This document shows, piece after piece, positions 41,109 through 49,821 of a stretch of DNA of 64,000 nt (position 1 is the stretch's first letter; every line of letters starts with the position of its first letter). Below the pieces are notes generated by a model. The model was not told the DNA's origin. It saw nothing but the letters and a program-made list of their open reading frames with translations, and searched no databases. This stretch comes from Erysipelotrichaceae bacterium. GTDB lineage: Bacteria > Bacillota_I > Bacilli_A > Erysipelotrichales > Erysipelotrichaceae. Made by a program: the position numbers and the translations under genes. The stretch lies in the NCBI GenBank assembly GCA_017512885.1, contig JAFWEP010000006.1, positions 1-64,000 of the forward strand, in the 5' to 3' direction.

Positions 41109-42041
41109 TTATTCTAAGGGGATGCTCAGATCGAAAGTGTTCGCAATGCCCTGGTAGGTGACGGACTTGACGGTCAGCTTGCCCATATCCTCTTCTTCGT
41201 TGAAGGTCTGCGGATCGATCTCGCCTTCAAAGACGACGGTATAGAGGTAGGGAGAACGTCCCATCGTGAATTCCATGCTGTCGAGATAGTAGCCTTCCAG
41301 CGTCCAGCCTTCATCCAGCAGTTCCTGACCGCTATTGCCGACATACTGCGTCAGCTGTTCGTCAGAAGGAATGCTTGCAGTCAGATCATCGAGCCGGGTG
41401 ATGGGCAGAGACTCGATCAGAGCGAAGATCTTCTGATCACGTTCCGGATCTTCAAAGTCGATGCCCCAGAGCTGCTTTGATACGTCTTCCGGCAGATCAG
41501 CAACGGCCCGGTAGGTATTACCGTTCAGTTCGAAGACATAGACATAATGAGACTCGTCAAAGCCGGATTCACTGTAAGGCAGAGCCAGGATATCACTCAT
41601 CGTTTTCGCATCTTCGATCTTATCGACAGGTTCTCCCTCATAACCGGAAGAGAGCGCGAAGTGAGCGACGTATTCGACTTCTTCATTGACCGGGACAGTG
41701 ATCGTTTCTTCGGTGGAGAGATCGACTCCGTTGGCCGTCCACTTGACGAAACGCCAGCCGGGTTCCTTCGTACGGGCAGAAGCTTTCAGCTCCGTTCCGG
41801 GCTCGACCATCGAACCGAAGGAAGTGAAGGGATATTCCTCATCGAACTCCGGTTCCGTTCCGTCAACGGCAGCGGCGATCTCGCCGACACCTTCCGTGTT
41901 GACCTTGACCAGGATCATATTGGAAGTATCCATCGTTTCTGCCGGTGCTTCGCTGGGCAGGGCGCTGCTCGGAGAGGAGCAGCCGGTCAGCAGGAAGAGC
42001 ACGGTCAGCAGTACCGCAATATACTTCAGATTCTTTTTCAT
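41109..42041 (-). CDS. Lipoprotein with B-repeat-like and shared C-terminal domains
   Basis: 310 residues. Lipobox LFLLTGC (Cys21). Residues ~45-130 look like an InlB B-repeat/bacterial repeat domain (GTELKASARTKEPGWRFVKW ... VEYVAHF). Residues ~165-310 share the unnamed domain seen in the lipoprotein at 36021 (QYVGNSGQELLDEGW and PLE end). AGGAGG precedes the ATG. Surface-anchored, probably adhesive or ligand-binding; function inferred only from domains. Confidence 0.75.
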   Translation of the reverse strand: MKKNLKYIAVLLTVLFLLTGCSSPSSALPSEAPAETMDTSNMILVKVNTEGVGEIAAAVDGTEPEFDEEYPFTSFGSMVEPGTELKASARTKEPGWRFVKWTANGVDLSTEETITVPVNEEVEYVAHFALSSGYEGEPVDKIEDAKTMSDILALPYSESGFDESHYVYVFELNGNTYRAVADLPEDVSKQLWGIDFEDPERDQKIFALIESLPITRLDDLTASIPSDEQLTQYVGNSGQELLDEGWTLEGYYLDSMEFTMGRSPYLYTVVFEGEIDPQTFNEEEDMGKLTVKSVTYQGIANTFDLSIPLE

Positions 42042-42145
42042 TTACATAGACCTCCTTGCCTATTCTACTACAGAACGGGTATCAGCAAACAAAGAGGGAT
42101 AGGACCGGGAATAAGAATTATAATAGTCGTGAAAGAGGTGGAGAT

Positions 42146-42751
42146 ATGAAACTGGATCCCCGAAACATGGAATGGACCCGTGAACCAAAACAGTACGAGA
42201 TCACGGAAGAGCAGGTGACCATCCAGACCGAACCGCATACCGATCTCTGGCAGAGGACCTACTATCACTTCCGCAACGACAATGCGCCCTTGCTGCAGTA
42301 CAGGACGGAAGAAGCGTTCTTTTCCTTTACGGTAAAGGCTGACTTCTTCAGCAAGCATCGTTTTGATCAGGGCGGGATCGTGCTCTATCTGGACAGTGAG
42401 AACTGGCTGAAGGCTTCGGTCGAGTATGAGAACGAAGAGATCCAGCGCCTGGGCAGCGTCGTCACCAACCATGGCTACTCGGACTGGGCAACGATTGACA
42501 TCGATGCTACTGTGAAGACGATGTGGTTCCGGCTGAGCCGGAGGGAAGACGACTTCTGTATCGAGTGTTCGCAGGACGGGAGAGATTTCCGGCAGATGCG
42601 GATCTGTCATCTCTTCGAGGCAAAGAAAGAGATCGCCTTCGGCATCTATGCCTGCAGTCCGGAAGATTCTTCCTTTCCGGCTGTCTTCAGTGAAATGGAA
42701 CTGGGAGAGTGTCAGTGGAAGGCCCATGACGGCCAGCAGCCGGATCAATAG
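42146..42751 (+). CDS. DUF1349-family protein
   Basis: 201 residues. A concanavalin-like beta sandwich of the DUF1349/regulation-of-enolase-1 type: DLWQRTYYHFRNDNAPLL, FDQGGIVLYLDSENWLKASVEYEN, and FRLSRREDDFCIECSQDG. Family members are cytoplasmic and of unknown function. AGAGGTGGAG precedes the ATG at 42146, and the longer upstream frame has no signal. A terminator follows. Confidence 0.85.
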   Translation: MKLDPRNMEWTREPKQYEITEEQVTIQTEPHTDLWQRTYYHFRNDNAPLLQYRTEEAFFSFTVKADFFSKHRFDQGGIVLYLDSENWLKASVEYENEEIQRLGSVVTNHGYSDWATIDIDATVKTMWFRLSRREDDFCIECSQDGRDFRQMRICHLFEAKKEIAFGIYACSPEDSSFPAVFSEMELGECQWKAHDGQQPDQ

Positions 42752-42778
42752 GCTCAACTTCAGACGGAAATAAGGGAA

Positions 42779-42806
42779 GGACTGTCCTTACGGACAGTCT
42801 TTTCTT
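42779..42806 (+). terminator. Terminator of DUF1349 gene
   Basis: GACTGTCC / GGACAGTC with loop TTAC and trailing TTTTC. Confidence 0.85.
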
Positions 42807-42857
42807 TGCGGCATCTGTTAAAATGGTCGTATACAACAGTATGTTAGGGAGAGAACG

Positions 42858-43304
42858 ATGATCAGATTCTATGAGATCACTGCCGAAGAAGCAGATCAGA
42901 CGATCGGAGAAGTAAAACTGAAGGAAGTCTTTGCAGCGGAAGAAAAGGAAAAGGAACTCATCGTAGAAGCTGAGCAGTGGGAACTGATCAAGGATGTAGA
43001 GGGCTACGAAGAGCTCTACTGGCATGATAACGACATCATCGATCATTCCTATATCGCCGTGATCGATCATTATTACGGAAGCGGGATGATCCTGAAGGAC
43101 GGTCATTTCTACGGAGCTTTCGTCAATACGAAGGATACCTCCAGCATGGGTCTCTCCGTGACCCGCTGGGAAGATACCGGTCTAGTCTGCATCGATGGCT
43201 TCCGGGCCGGGAAGACGACGGAGTGGGAGACCCACAGCAGTGATGAAGTCTACTGGGAACATAAGGCAAAGTATTATCTGCAGAAGAAAGAAGAGAAGGC
43301 CTGA
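42858..43304 (+). CDS. Hypothetical protein (148 aa)
   Basis: Not recognised. Soluble and acidic, with a tandem histidine-rich core ELYWHDNDIIDHSYIAVIDHYYG (about 52-74). The central His/Asp cluster may bind a metal. AGGGAGAG precedes the ATG, with TAAAAT and TATACA upstream. Own terminator, whose loop is the stop codon. Confidence 0.6.
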   Translation: MIRFYEITAEEADQTIGEVKLKEVFAAEEKEKELIVEAEQWELIKDVEGYEELYWHDNDIIDHSYIAVIDHYYGSGMILKDGHFYGAFVNTKDTSSMGLSVTRWEDTGLVCIDGFRAGKTTEWETHSSDEVYWEHKAKYYLQKKEEKA

Positions 43305-43316
43305 GGCCTTTTTCTT
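43296..43316 (+). terminator. Terminator with the stop codon as its loop
   Basis: AAGGCC-TGA-GGCCTT followed by TTTCTTT. The three-base loop is the TGA stop of the upstream gene. Confidence 0.8.
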
Positions 43317-43328
43317 TGATAGTAAATC

Positions 43329-43391
43329 GCTAATATATGAGTAAATATGGCAAGAATAGAGAGAAAAATGCTAAAATATTAGTAATATGAT
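43329..43391 (+). promoter_or_regulatory. Direct repeats upstream of hipB-like gene
   Basis: Two related 22-base blocks (starting at 43329 and 43370: GCTAA..ATAT.AGTAA..AT) are 41 bases apart, close to four helical turns. They flank or contain the promoter and are likely sites for the HipB-like repressor. A TAAAAT box (43372-43377) ends nine bases before the ATG. Confidence 0.5.
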
Positions 43392-43659
43392 ATGTCTGCA
43401 GACACCTTATGAAATGACAGCGGAGATCGCCCGGCGTTTCCGGCAGATCCGCAGGAGAAAGAAGATCACGATCCGGGAGGTCAGCATCCGGAGCGGCGTT
43501 CCTTATTCCACGGTCCGAAGGTTCGAAAGTACCGGAGAGATCGCATTGCTTTCGTTCGTGAAGATCGTTTCCGTGATCGGTGAAGACAGGGAGATCGAAA
43601 GACTGCTCTCTGAAAGACCGGTCTCGATCGAGGAGGTCATCCGTGGAGAGCGTTCGTAA
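43387..43659 (+). CDS. HipB-like XRE antitoxin/repressor
   Basis: 90 residues. HTH: ARRFRQIRRRKKITIREVSIRSGVPYSTVRRFESTGEI. Length and position directly before hipA fit the HipB antitoxin that binds HipA and autorepresses. No ribosome site is visible before the ATG at 43387; near-leaderless start possible. Overlaps hipA by 17 bases, giving coupled translation. Confidence 0.8.
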   Translation: MICLQTPYEMTAEIARRFRQIRRRKKITIREVSIRSGVPYSTVRRFESTGEIALLSFVKIVSVIGEDREIERLLSERPVSIEEVIRGERS

Positions 43660-44773
43660 ACTGGAAGTACTCTGTAATGACCGGAAGGTCGGAACGCTGG
43701 CGCCGTATCAGCGCTATCTGACTGCTTTTGAGTATTCTTCGGACTGGCTGCGGGACGGTTATCCTCTCAGCCCTTTCTCGCTCCCGCTGGAGCCGGGAGT
43801 AAAGATCGCCGACTTTGAACCTTTTGAAGGTCTGTTCGGGATCTTTGCGGATTCGATGCCGGACGGATGGGGCAGACTGCTGGTCGACAGGATGCTGCGC
43901 AGCAGAGGAGAAAAGCCGGAGGAGCTTGGAGTGCTGGAGAGACTGTCTATCGTCGGAGAGTCCGGCATGGGCGCCCTGGAGTACCGGCCTGTCTATGAGA
44001 AGGGCAGTACTGCTGCCGGCCATGATCTGGATCAGCTGGCCGAGGAGTGCAGGAAGGTCCTCAATTCCGAAGCTTCCGATCTTGATCTGCTGTATGCACT
44101 GGGTGCTTCTTCCGGCGGTGCCCGGCCGAAAGTACTGCTGGAGATCGAAGGAGAGGAATGGATCGTCAAGTTCCCGGCAGCAGAAGATCCGGCAGATATC
44201 GGTCTCATGGAGTATGAATACGATCTCTGTGCAAAAGAATGCGGGATCGAGATCCCGGAGGTGCGCCTGTTTCCTTCGAAGAACGGCCCCGGGTATTTCG
44301 GCTGCCGGCGCTTCGATCGGACGAAGGAAGACGGTGTGAAGAAAAAGATCCACATGGCTACGGCTTCCGGTCTGCTGGAGGTCTCCCACCGCATGCCGGC
44401 ACTGGATTATACGACCCTGATGGCTCTTACCTGGCAGCTGTGCAAACGGGAAGAGGAACTGGAAAAGATGTACCGCCTGATGTGTTTCAATGTCTTTGCC
44501 CACAACCGGGATGATCACTCCAATAATATCAGTTATCTTTGCCGGGATGGTGTATGGCGTCTCTCTCCGGCCTACGATCTGACCTATTCCTGGTCGTTCG
44601 CCGGCGAACATGCCACAACAGTAGATGGTGAAGGGAAAGCACCGACCGCTGAAGACATCCTGCGGGTGGCCAGGAAGGCCGGCCTCAGGATGTCCAGAGC
44701 ACGGGAGATCGCCGAGCAGATCAAAGAGACCGTAAACAGCAGACTGGCCGCATATCTGGAGGACAGAAGATGA
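43643..44773 (+). CDS. HipA-like serine/threonine kinase toxin
   Basis: 376 residues, shorter than the 440 of E. coli HipA. GTG start at 43643 with AGGAGG six bases before it. Shows the N-terminal HipA domain (PFSLPLEPGVK...LFGIFADSMPDGWGRLL), the P-loop-like SSGGARPKVLL, and the kinase core HNRDDHSNNISYL with PAYDLTYSW. HipA phosphorylates glutamyl-tRNA synthetase and causes persistence; the target is not confirmed here. Its stop overlaps the next ATG (ATGA), so the acetyltransferase is coupled to it. Confidence 0.9.
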   Translation: MESVRKLEVLCNDRKVGTLAPYQRYLTAFEYSSDWLRDGYPLSPFSLPLEPGVKIADFEPFEGLFGIFADSMPDGWGRLLVDRMLRSRGEKPEELGVLERLSIVGESGMGALEYRPVYEKGSTAAGHDLDQLAEECRKVLNSEASDLDLLYALGASSGGARPKVLLEIEGEEWIVKFPAAEDPADIGLMEYEYDLCAKECGIEIPEVRLFPSKNGPGYFGCRRFDRTKEDGVKKKIHMATASGLLEVSHRMPALDYTTLMALTWQLCKREEELEKMYRLMCFNVFAHNRDDHSNNISYLCRDGVWRLSPAYDLTYSWSFAGEHATTVDGEGKAPTAEDILRVARKAGLRMSRAREIAEQIKETVNSRLAAYLEDRR

Positions 44774-45384
44774 CGCAGTATGAACGTATGATCAAAGGAC
44801 TGATCTATGATCCTAACGATAAGGAGATCATGCAGGAACAGTTTCCTTTTACCGAGAAGCTCTGGGAGTTCAATCAGCTGAAGCCCTCTGACTTTGAAAA
44901 GAAACAGGCCTACATGAAGGAAGTCTTTGCGCAGTGCGGTGAGAACTGCTATATCGAACTGCCTCTGCGGGCCAACTGGGGCGGTCATCATCTGCATCTG
45001 GGCAATAACGTCTATGCCAACATCAACCTGACTCTGGTCGATGATGCCCATATCTATGTGGGAGACGGGGTCATGTTCGGGCCGAACGTCACGATCGCTA
45101 CCGCCAATCATCCGATCGATCCGGAACTGCGGGCGAAAGGTCTGCAGTACGTCAAGGATGTCCATATCGAAGAGAACGTCTGGATCTGTGCCGGGGTCAT
45201 CGTCTGTCCCGGAGTCCGGATCGGGAAGAACAGCGTCATCGCCGCCGGAAGCGTCGTGACGGAAGATATCCCGGAGAACGTACTGGCTGCCGGCAGTCCC
45301 TGCAGGGTAAAGAGAAAGATCTCGGAAAGAGACCGGGAATACTTCTATCAGAACGAGAAGGTCGACTGGGAAGAGATGAAATGA
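44770..45384 (+). CDS. Maltose/galactoside O-acetyltransferase
   Basis: 204 residues. A left-handed beta-helix of the LacA/Maa group: ELPLRANWGGHHLHLGNNVYANINLTLVDDAHIYVG, the catalytic His in TIATANHPID (about 113), and VWICAGVIVCPGVRIGKNSVIAAGSVVTEDIPENVLAAGSP. Acetylates sugars at the 6-OH, possibly for detoxification. Start overlaps hipA by four bases. Confidence 0.9.
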   Translation: MTQYERMIKGLIYDPNDKEIMQEQFPFTEKLWEFNQLKPSDFEKKQAYMKEVFAQCGENCYIELPLRANWGGHHLHLGNNVYANINLTLVDDAHIYVGDGVMFGPNVTIATANHPIDPELRAKGLQYVKDVHIEENVWICAGVIVCPGVRIGKNSVIAAGSVVTEDIPENVLAAGSPCRVKRKISERDREYFYQNEKVDWEEMK

Positions 45385-45968
45385 AAAGACTGAGGGAATA
45401 CCTGAAGAAAGATCCCGGTCTGTTCTGGAATATCCTGTATGCCCTGTTCCACCTTGTCCTGAGTTTCTATTACCGTTCTTACTGGTATCTGTCTCTGGGC
45501 GCCTGGTATCTCCTGCTGGGCATCCTGAAACTGTATGTCCTGCTGCAGAAGGATGTGAGGAAGCAGCAGAAGATCTGCGGGATCGGGATCCTGGGCATGG
45601 CTGTGATCCTGGCCGGGATCGTTGCGGTCGGGATCCGGGAGAGACAGAATCCGGTACGCGGTCTGATCACGATGATCGCTCTGGCTGCCTTTACCTTTAC
45701 GTTACTGACGGTCGCTGTTGTGAGAGTGATCAAAGCCCGCCGTTCCCGCAGTGAAGAGATCTTCGTCCGCAGGGATATCGCTCTGGTCAGTGCCGTCGGT
45801 TCCCTGCTTTCCCTGGAGAGAGGGATGCTGGGAAGTTTCGGCGATCCCTGCGGAAGCTTTACCCTGCAGATGGAAGCAGGTACCGGAGCCGGCGCTTTCC
45901 TGCTGATCGTGATCATCGGGATCTTTACCCTGAAGAGACGATATGACCCGACAGATCCTGTCCAATAG
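45381..45968 (+). CDS. Integral membrane protein, unknown
   Basis: 195 residues, five hydrophobic segments (about 14-30, 36-54, 66-84, 94-113 and 170-186), with a basic stretch KARRSRSEE between the fourth and fifth. Not recognised. Overlaps the acetyltransferase by four bases (ATGA), so hipB, hipA, this gene and the acetyltransferase are one coupled operon. Confidence 0.65.
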   Translation: MKRLREYLKKDPGLFWNILYALFHLVLSFYYRSYWYLSLGAWYLLLGILKLYVLLQKDVRKQQKICGIGILGMAVILAGIVAVGIRERQNPVRGLITMIALAAFTFTLLTVAVVRVIKARRSRSEEIFVRRDIALVSAVGSLLSLERGMLGSFGDPCGSFTLQMEAGTGAGAFLLIVIIGIFTLKRRYDPTDPVQ

Positions 45969-46039
45969 GCAGATTCTCACTCCCTGTCGTGGTATCTGTA
46001 CTGCAGTTTCCGTAATCTGAGAGCGAAAGGAGAGCTGTC

Positions 46040-46555
46040 ATGGATCAGAAAAAGATAGGAACGTTCCTAAGAGATCTTCGGAAAGAAAAGGGACTGACGC
46101 AGGAAGAATTGGCGGAGAAGCTGTATGTCAATAACCGTACTGTCTCCCGCTGGGAGAATGCCCGGACGATGCCGGACTTCGATGTCCTGATCGAACTGGC
46201 GAAGTTCTATGATGTCAGTGTCGAAGAGCTCCTGAACGGCGCAAAGACAGCAGACGACATGGAAAAGCAGACCGAAGCAAACCTTTACAACATCGCCGAG
46301 TATACGAACAGTGAAAAAGAAAGGATCACCCGCAACCAGCATTACTTTGCCTGGGTGGGACTGAGCGCCTGGATCGTCTTCCTGGTATTGCAGGTTCTGG
46401 GGCTGGCAGAAGAAGGGACCGGGGAAGCAGTCGCCAGCTTTGCGGCCGGCGTCGCCTTCGGCATGGCTATCCTGGCCGTAATTTATACCAGCCGGTATTT
46501 TCAGAAGTTCCGCAATATCAAACTGCGGATCCTGCAGAAGGATCAGAAGGCGTAA
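46040..46555 (+). CDS. XRE regulator with membrane tail
   Basis: 171 residues. HTH: LRDLRKEKGLTQEELAEKLYVNNRTVSRWENARTMPDFDVL (about 9-48), then a linker and two hydrophobic segments (about 104-122 and 128-148) suggesting a membrane-tethered regulator. AAAGGAGAG precedes the ATG. Monocistronic, ends at a shared terminator. Confidence 0.85.
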   Translation: MDQKKIGTFLRDLRKEKGLTQEELAEKLYVNNRTVSRWENARTMPDFDVLIELAKFYDVSVEELLNGAKTADDMEKQTEANLYNIAEYTNSEKERITRNQHYFAWVGLSAWIVFLVLQVLGLAEEGTGEAVASFAAGVAFGMAILAVIYTSRYFQKFRNIKLRILQKDQKA

Positions 46556-46590
46556 GGCTTCTGCAGTACCTGAGTATTCCTAAAGACTGA

Positions 46591-46617
46591 AAGAACTCCC
46601 TGACGGGAGTTCTTTTC
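46591..46617. terminator. Bidirectional terminator
   Basis: AAGAACTCCC / GGGAGTTCTT with loop TGAC and T-runs on both strands, between convergent genes. Confidence 0.85.
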
Positions 46618-46620
46618 GCA

Positions 46621-47448
46621 TCATTCATTTACTGCCTTCGCTTTATCCATCTTTCGGGTCAGAAGATAGCCAATGAGGAAACACAGGACAGAGAGCAGCA
46701 GGGGCAGCGGTTCATAAGTGATCTGCGGCAGCATGGACACAGCGCTTGCCAGCATGATCCCGGCGATCGCTTTCAGGAGGATGCTGCGGCGTTTCGCAAA
46801 GAGGGAGACCACGATCCGCGAGAAGAGGATGACGGTCAGAGACAGTCCCAGCAGCAATGGCAGGATGACCGTAAAGTCCAGAGCAGCGATCCCGGCCGTC
46901 ATCGGCTGATAGAGCCCGAGCAGGATCAGCAGCGAAGAAGAACTGAGTCCCGGAACGATCAGGGAGAAGCCCCAGACCGCCCCGCAGAAGACATACCAGA
47001 ACGCATTCGCACTGATCGCCGCAGCAGCGCTCTCTTTCAGCAGAGAGAAGAACAGCGAGAAGAAGAGGAAACTCAGCAGCAGCCAGGACCAGGAGCTCTT
47101 CTTCTCTTCCGCTTCTTCCAGTAAGCCCGGCACCGTCCCGATGATCAGTCCGGCAAAGAGGGTCAGCGCCGAGAGCGGCGAGAGTTCGAAGAAAGTTTCG
47201 ACCGCTCCGGCCAGCAGCAGGAAGCCCAATAGCCAGCCGAAGGCAAAGGGCAGGAAGAGGGAGAGATGCTGCTTCAGATACTTTCTGGGATCGGAGAGCA
47301 CCTGCATCAGCGGTTCATAGATCCCGAAGGCTACGCAGAGCACGCCGCCGCTGATCCCGGGCAGGATCGCTCCGGTCCCGACGATCATCCCCTTGAGCAC
47401 CAGCAGGAGACTGCTGAAGGAACTGTGCTTCAGGGTCAGTTCACTCAT
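46621..47448 (-). CDS. DUF368 membrane protein
   Basis: 275 residues, about eight helices. Matches DUF368: KGMIVGTGAILPGISGGVLCVAFGIYEPL at the start and VPGLSSSSLLILLGLYQPM in the second half, the repeated PGxSGG/S loops of undecaprenyl-phosphate translocase-like (PopT) proteins. It likely returns the lipid carrier C55-P across the membrane, fitting the glycosyltransferase operon. The ATG overlaps the upstream stop by four bases (ATGA). Confidence 0.85.
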   Translation of the reverse strand: MSELTLKHSSFSSLLLVLKGMIVGTGAILPGISGGVLCVAFGIYEPLMQVLSDPRKYLKQHLSLFLPFAFGWLLGFLLLAGAVETFFELSPLSALTLFAGLIIGTVPGLLEEAEEKKSSWSWLLLSFLFFSLFFSLLKESAAAAISANAFWYVFCGAVWGFSLIVPGLSSSSLLILLGLYQPMTAGIAALDFTVILPLLLGLSLTVILFSRIVVSLFAKRRSILLKAIAGIMLASAVSMLPQITYEPLPLLLSVLCFLIGYLLTRKMDKAKAVNE

Positions 47449-47804
47449 GACTGTCTCTCTTTCCGCAGGAGAAGGAGTGCTCCCAGGAGGACGGAGACAC
47501 CTCCCAGCAGCATCATGCCCAGCGGGCAGCTGCTGTCGGTGCCGTAGATCTCTAAGATCCCCTGCAGCAGGCAGCCGGCCGAAAGCAGCAGCACGCCGTC
47601 GTTCCAGAGCCGGCACATATTTCCTGTGAAGAGGGCAGGGACTGCCCCCAGGAGGAGCGGACAGAGCGGAAACAGCAGCATATATACCGAGTAAACGCCG
47701 AAGCTGAAGAACTCATAGACTACCGCAAAGAGGAGGCAGAACAGGCTCAGAAAGAGCCAGATCCGGAAGGCACGGTTAGTTTTATAAGCCGATACAAAGA
47801 GCAT
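47445..47804 (-). CDS. Small membrane protein (119 aa), unknown
   Basis: Four hydrophobic segments. Not recognised. AAAGGAG is placed before the ATG at 47804, inside the end of the NAGPA gene. Its stop overlaps the DUF368 start, so it is part of the four-gene envelope operon. Confidence 0.65.
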   Translation of the reverse strand: MLFVSAYKTNRAFRIWLFLSLFCLLFAVVYEFFSFGVYSVYMLLFPLCPLLLGAVPALFTGNMCRLWNDGVLLLSAGCLLQGILEIYGTDSSCPLGMMLLGGVSVLLGALLLLRKERQS

Positions 47805-48681
47805 CAGACACACTCCTTTCTTTGATGGAACGGCCGCTGGTAGTGGGGTTGTTGATGAGGGTGCCATTGAAGACCATGGTCGAAGAACCGCCGCCGTCCA
47901 GGTTGTAAGCCGTCTTTACGTTGAACTGCTGCAGGAACTGCGCCAGTTCATGGAGGGAGAGACCCTCGCTCTCCTCGGTCCGGCCGTCGCTGACCACCAG
48001 CAGGTAGTGCAGAGGTTCGATCTCGCAGATGGCGGTGCGGGGATTGGAAGCTTTGGCCTTGCCGACTTCTTCCGATTCGCTGACAGCGATCTCGCCGTCC
48101 TCGATCAGCGCCGGACCGAAGGAGTAGACCTGCAGGGCGCCGGCATTTAAGAGCTCTTCGGCGGAGACTTCGCCTTCACGGATGATCGAGAAGGAACCGT
48201 CGCTGTTGATGACCAGGTCTTCCTGATCGGCTGAAGCGGACGTACTGCGGTAGAGTACGCCGTTGCGCAGGACATAGCCGCTGTTGCGGGCGCCGTAATA
48301 GTCACCGTTGATGGCTAAGAGGGCATTGGCTTCTTCGGCGATCTCGCTGGTCGCAGCCGTGACGTTCTTCCCGTAGGTGTTGGAGGCAAAGGCGCTGTAG
48401 AGGTATTTGGGAGAAGAGAGCTGCACATCGGCAACGTATACGGTCGTACCGTTATAGACATACTCGCTGATCTCGATCTGAATATCCTCATCGGCATAGG
48501 AATCAGCGGTCAGGACAGAGCCGCTCTCAGTGTAGGAGACGGTCTCGGCTGTCGTTTCCGTGCGGACATCACTGACGGTCGCAAAACTGCGGCTGATCAC
48601 GAAAGTATCGAGCAGCACGAAGAGACAGAGCCCCAGGATCAGCAGACAGTCGATCTTATAAAACATTTTTTCTTTCTTCAT
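47782..48681 (-). CDS. Phosphodiester glycosidase (NAGPA) family protein
   Basis: 299 residues. One N-terminal membrane segment (residues about 10-30) anchors it outside the cell. The NAGPA-domain marks are ALLAINGDYYGARNSGYVLRNG (about 117-138), SNPRTAICEIE, and the Asp-Gly-Gly-Gly motif NLDGGGSSTMVFNG (about 261-274). It would cleave sugar-phosphodiester links, perhaps trimming a wall glycopolymer. Its ATG overlaps the upstream TGA, so it is coupled to the GT gene. Confidence 0.9.
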   Translation of the reverse strand: MKKEKMFYKIDCLLILGLCLFVLLDTFVISRSFATVSDVRTETTAETVSYTESGSVLTADSYADEDIQIEISEYVYNGTTVYVADVQLSSPKYLYSAFASNTYGKNVTAATSEIAEEANALLAINGDYYGARNSGYVLRNGVLYRSTSASADQEDLVINSDGSFSIIREGEVSAEELLNAGALQVYSFGPALIEDGEIAVSESEEVGKAKASNPRTAICEIEPLHYLLVVSDGRTEESEGLSLHELAQFLQQFNVKTAYNLDGGGSSTMVFNGTLINNPTTSGRSIKERSVSDALCIGL

Positions 48682-49718
48682 GAGGCGGTCACCTCGCTTT
48701 CGGTCTCTTTAAAGACGAAACGGTGCTGAAGGATCCAGGAAAGGGTAAAGAGGATCGTCTCAGTCAGGATCTTGGCCATGAGGACCGGGATCTGCAGTCC
48801 CTGATGCAAGAGGGTCAGCAGCAGCGAGTTCAGGGTCAAGATCATCACAGCCAATAAGGCATAACGCAGCAGACTCTTTTTGCGGGAAGAGTCATCCGCA
48901 AAGACCGCTCTGCGGTTGAATTCATAGTTGTAGAAGGCTGAGCAGATCCTGGCCAGGATATTGGCTGCCAGAAAGGCATAGGCCCCTCCGAAGAAGGAAC
49001 AGAAGAACGCAAAGAGCGTCGTATCCAGCAGGAAGGCTGACAGCGAAGAGAAGAGGAAGAGGAAGATCCTGCGGAAGATGCGCAGGGAATCCCGGACCGG
49101 CCGGAAGTGCGAACATTCGTTATTCCCTTCATAGACAGCCTGGATATCGACCGGAGTGATCTTTCTGCCGTTTTGGCATAGAAGGAACAGCTGGTTCATC
49201 TCATACTCGTAGCGTTCTCCTTCCGCCTTCAGCAGCAACGGGATCATCTCTCTGCGGAAAGCCCGCAGGCCGCTCTGGGTATCCCGGATCTCTGTACCGG
49301 TGCTCAGGGCAAAGAAGAAGGCAGAGATCTTATTGCCGTACCAGGAACGGGAAGGCATCTTCTCTTTCTCAAAGATACGGGAGCCCAGTACGAAGTCTTC
49401 GCTCTCGGCAGCCTCGGCACAGCGTAGGATATCTTCCGGCAGATGCTGGCCGTCGGCATCGGCACAGACGATCACACAGTCACTTTCGTTCTGATAGAGA
49501 TATTCCATTCCGGTCTTCAGGGCTGCGCCCTTGCCTCGGTTGGAGGGATGATGCAGGATCTTCACTTCTGCTTCCGCCAGAGCGAAGATCTCCTGATATT
49601 CTGAGGGGGAGCCGTCATCAACGATCAGACAGTGCAGATCTCTTTGACGGAGTTCTTGGATGAGGTCCAGGATCTTCCGATCCGGACAGTAAGCAGGGAT
49701 CAATACGATCTGTTTCAT
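48678..49718 (-). CDS. GT2 glycosyltransferase fused to GtrA-type membrane domain
   Basis: 346 residues. Residues 1-225 form a GT-A fold: VLIPAYCPDRKI, LIVDDGSPS, the DADGQH metal motif (about 87-92), and RDTQSGLRAFRRE, typical of DPM1-like dolichyl/undecaprenyl-phosphate sugar synthases. Residues ~225-346 carry four helices of the GtrA type, which flip lipid-linked sugar. The ATG at 49718 is chosen over GTG 49727 because GGAGG is eight bases before it. First gene of the envelope operon. Confidence 0.9.
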   Translation of the reverse strand: MKQIVLIPAYCPDRKILDLIQELRQRDLHCLIVDDGSPSEYQEIFALAEAEVKILHHPSNRGKGAALKTGMEYLYQNESDCVIVCADADGQHLPEDILRCAEAAESEDFVLGSRIFEKEKMPSRSWYGNKISAFFFALSTGTEIRDTQSGLRAFRREMIPLLLKAEGERYEYEMNQLFLLCQNGRKITPVDIQAVYEGNNECSHFRPVRDSLRIFRRIFLFLFSSLSAFLLDTTLFAFFCSFFGGAYAFLAANILARICSAFYNYEFNRRAVFADDSSRKKSLLRYALLAVMILTLNSLLLTLLHQGLQIPVLMAKILTETILFTLSWILQHRFVFKETESEVTAS

Positions 49719-49763
49719 GATGGTCACCTCCGTTTCTGCTTATCTGCAGTGTAGGAGACCTGC

Positions 49764-49802
49764 CTAAAGAGAAATTAAAGAGAATATGAAATTCCGATGA
49801 AA
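49764..49802. promoter_or_regulatory. Four hexamers in exact 11-bp phase
   Basis: CTAAAG (49764), TTAAAG (49775), ATGAAA (49786) and ATGAAA (49797) recur at exactly 11-bp steps. On the minus strand these are CTTTA and TTTCAT boxes ending over the -35 region of the GT operon promoter (TACACT -10). That is the layout of OmpR/PhoB-type response-regulator boxes. Confidence 0.55.
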
Positions 49803-49821
49803 TGGAAGGCCGGGTATCTGG

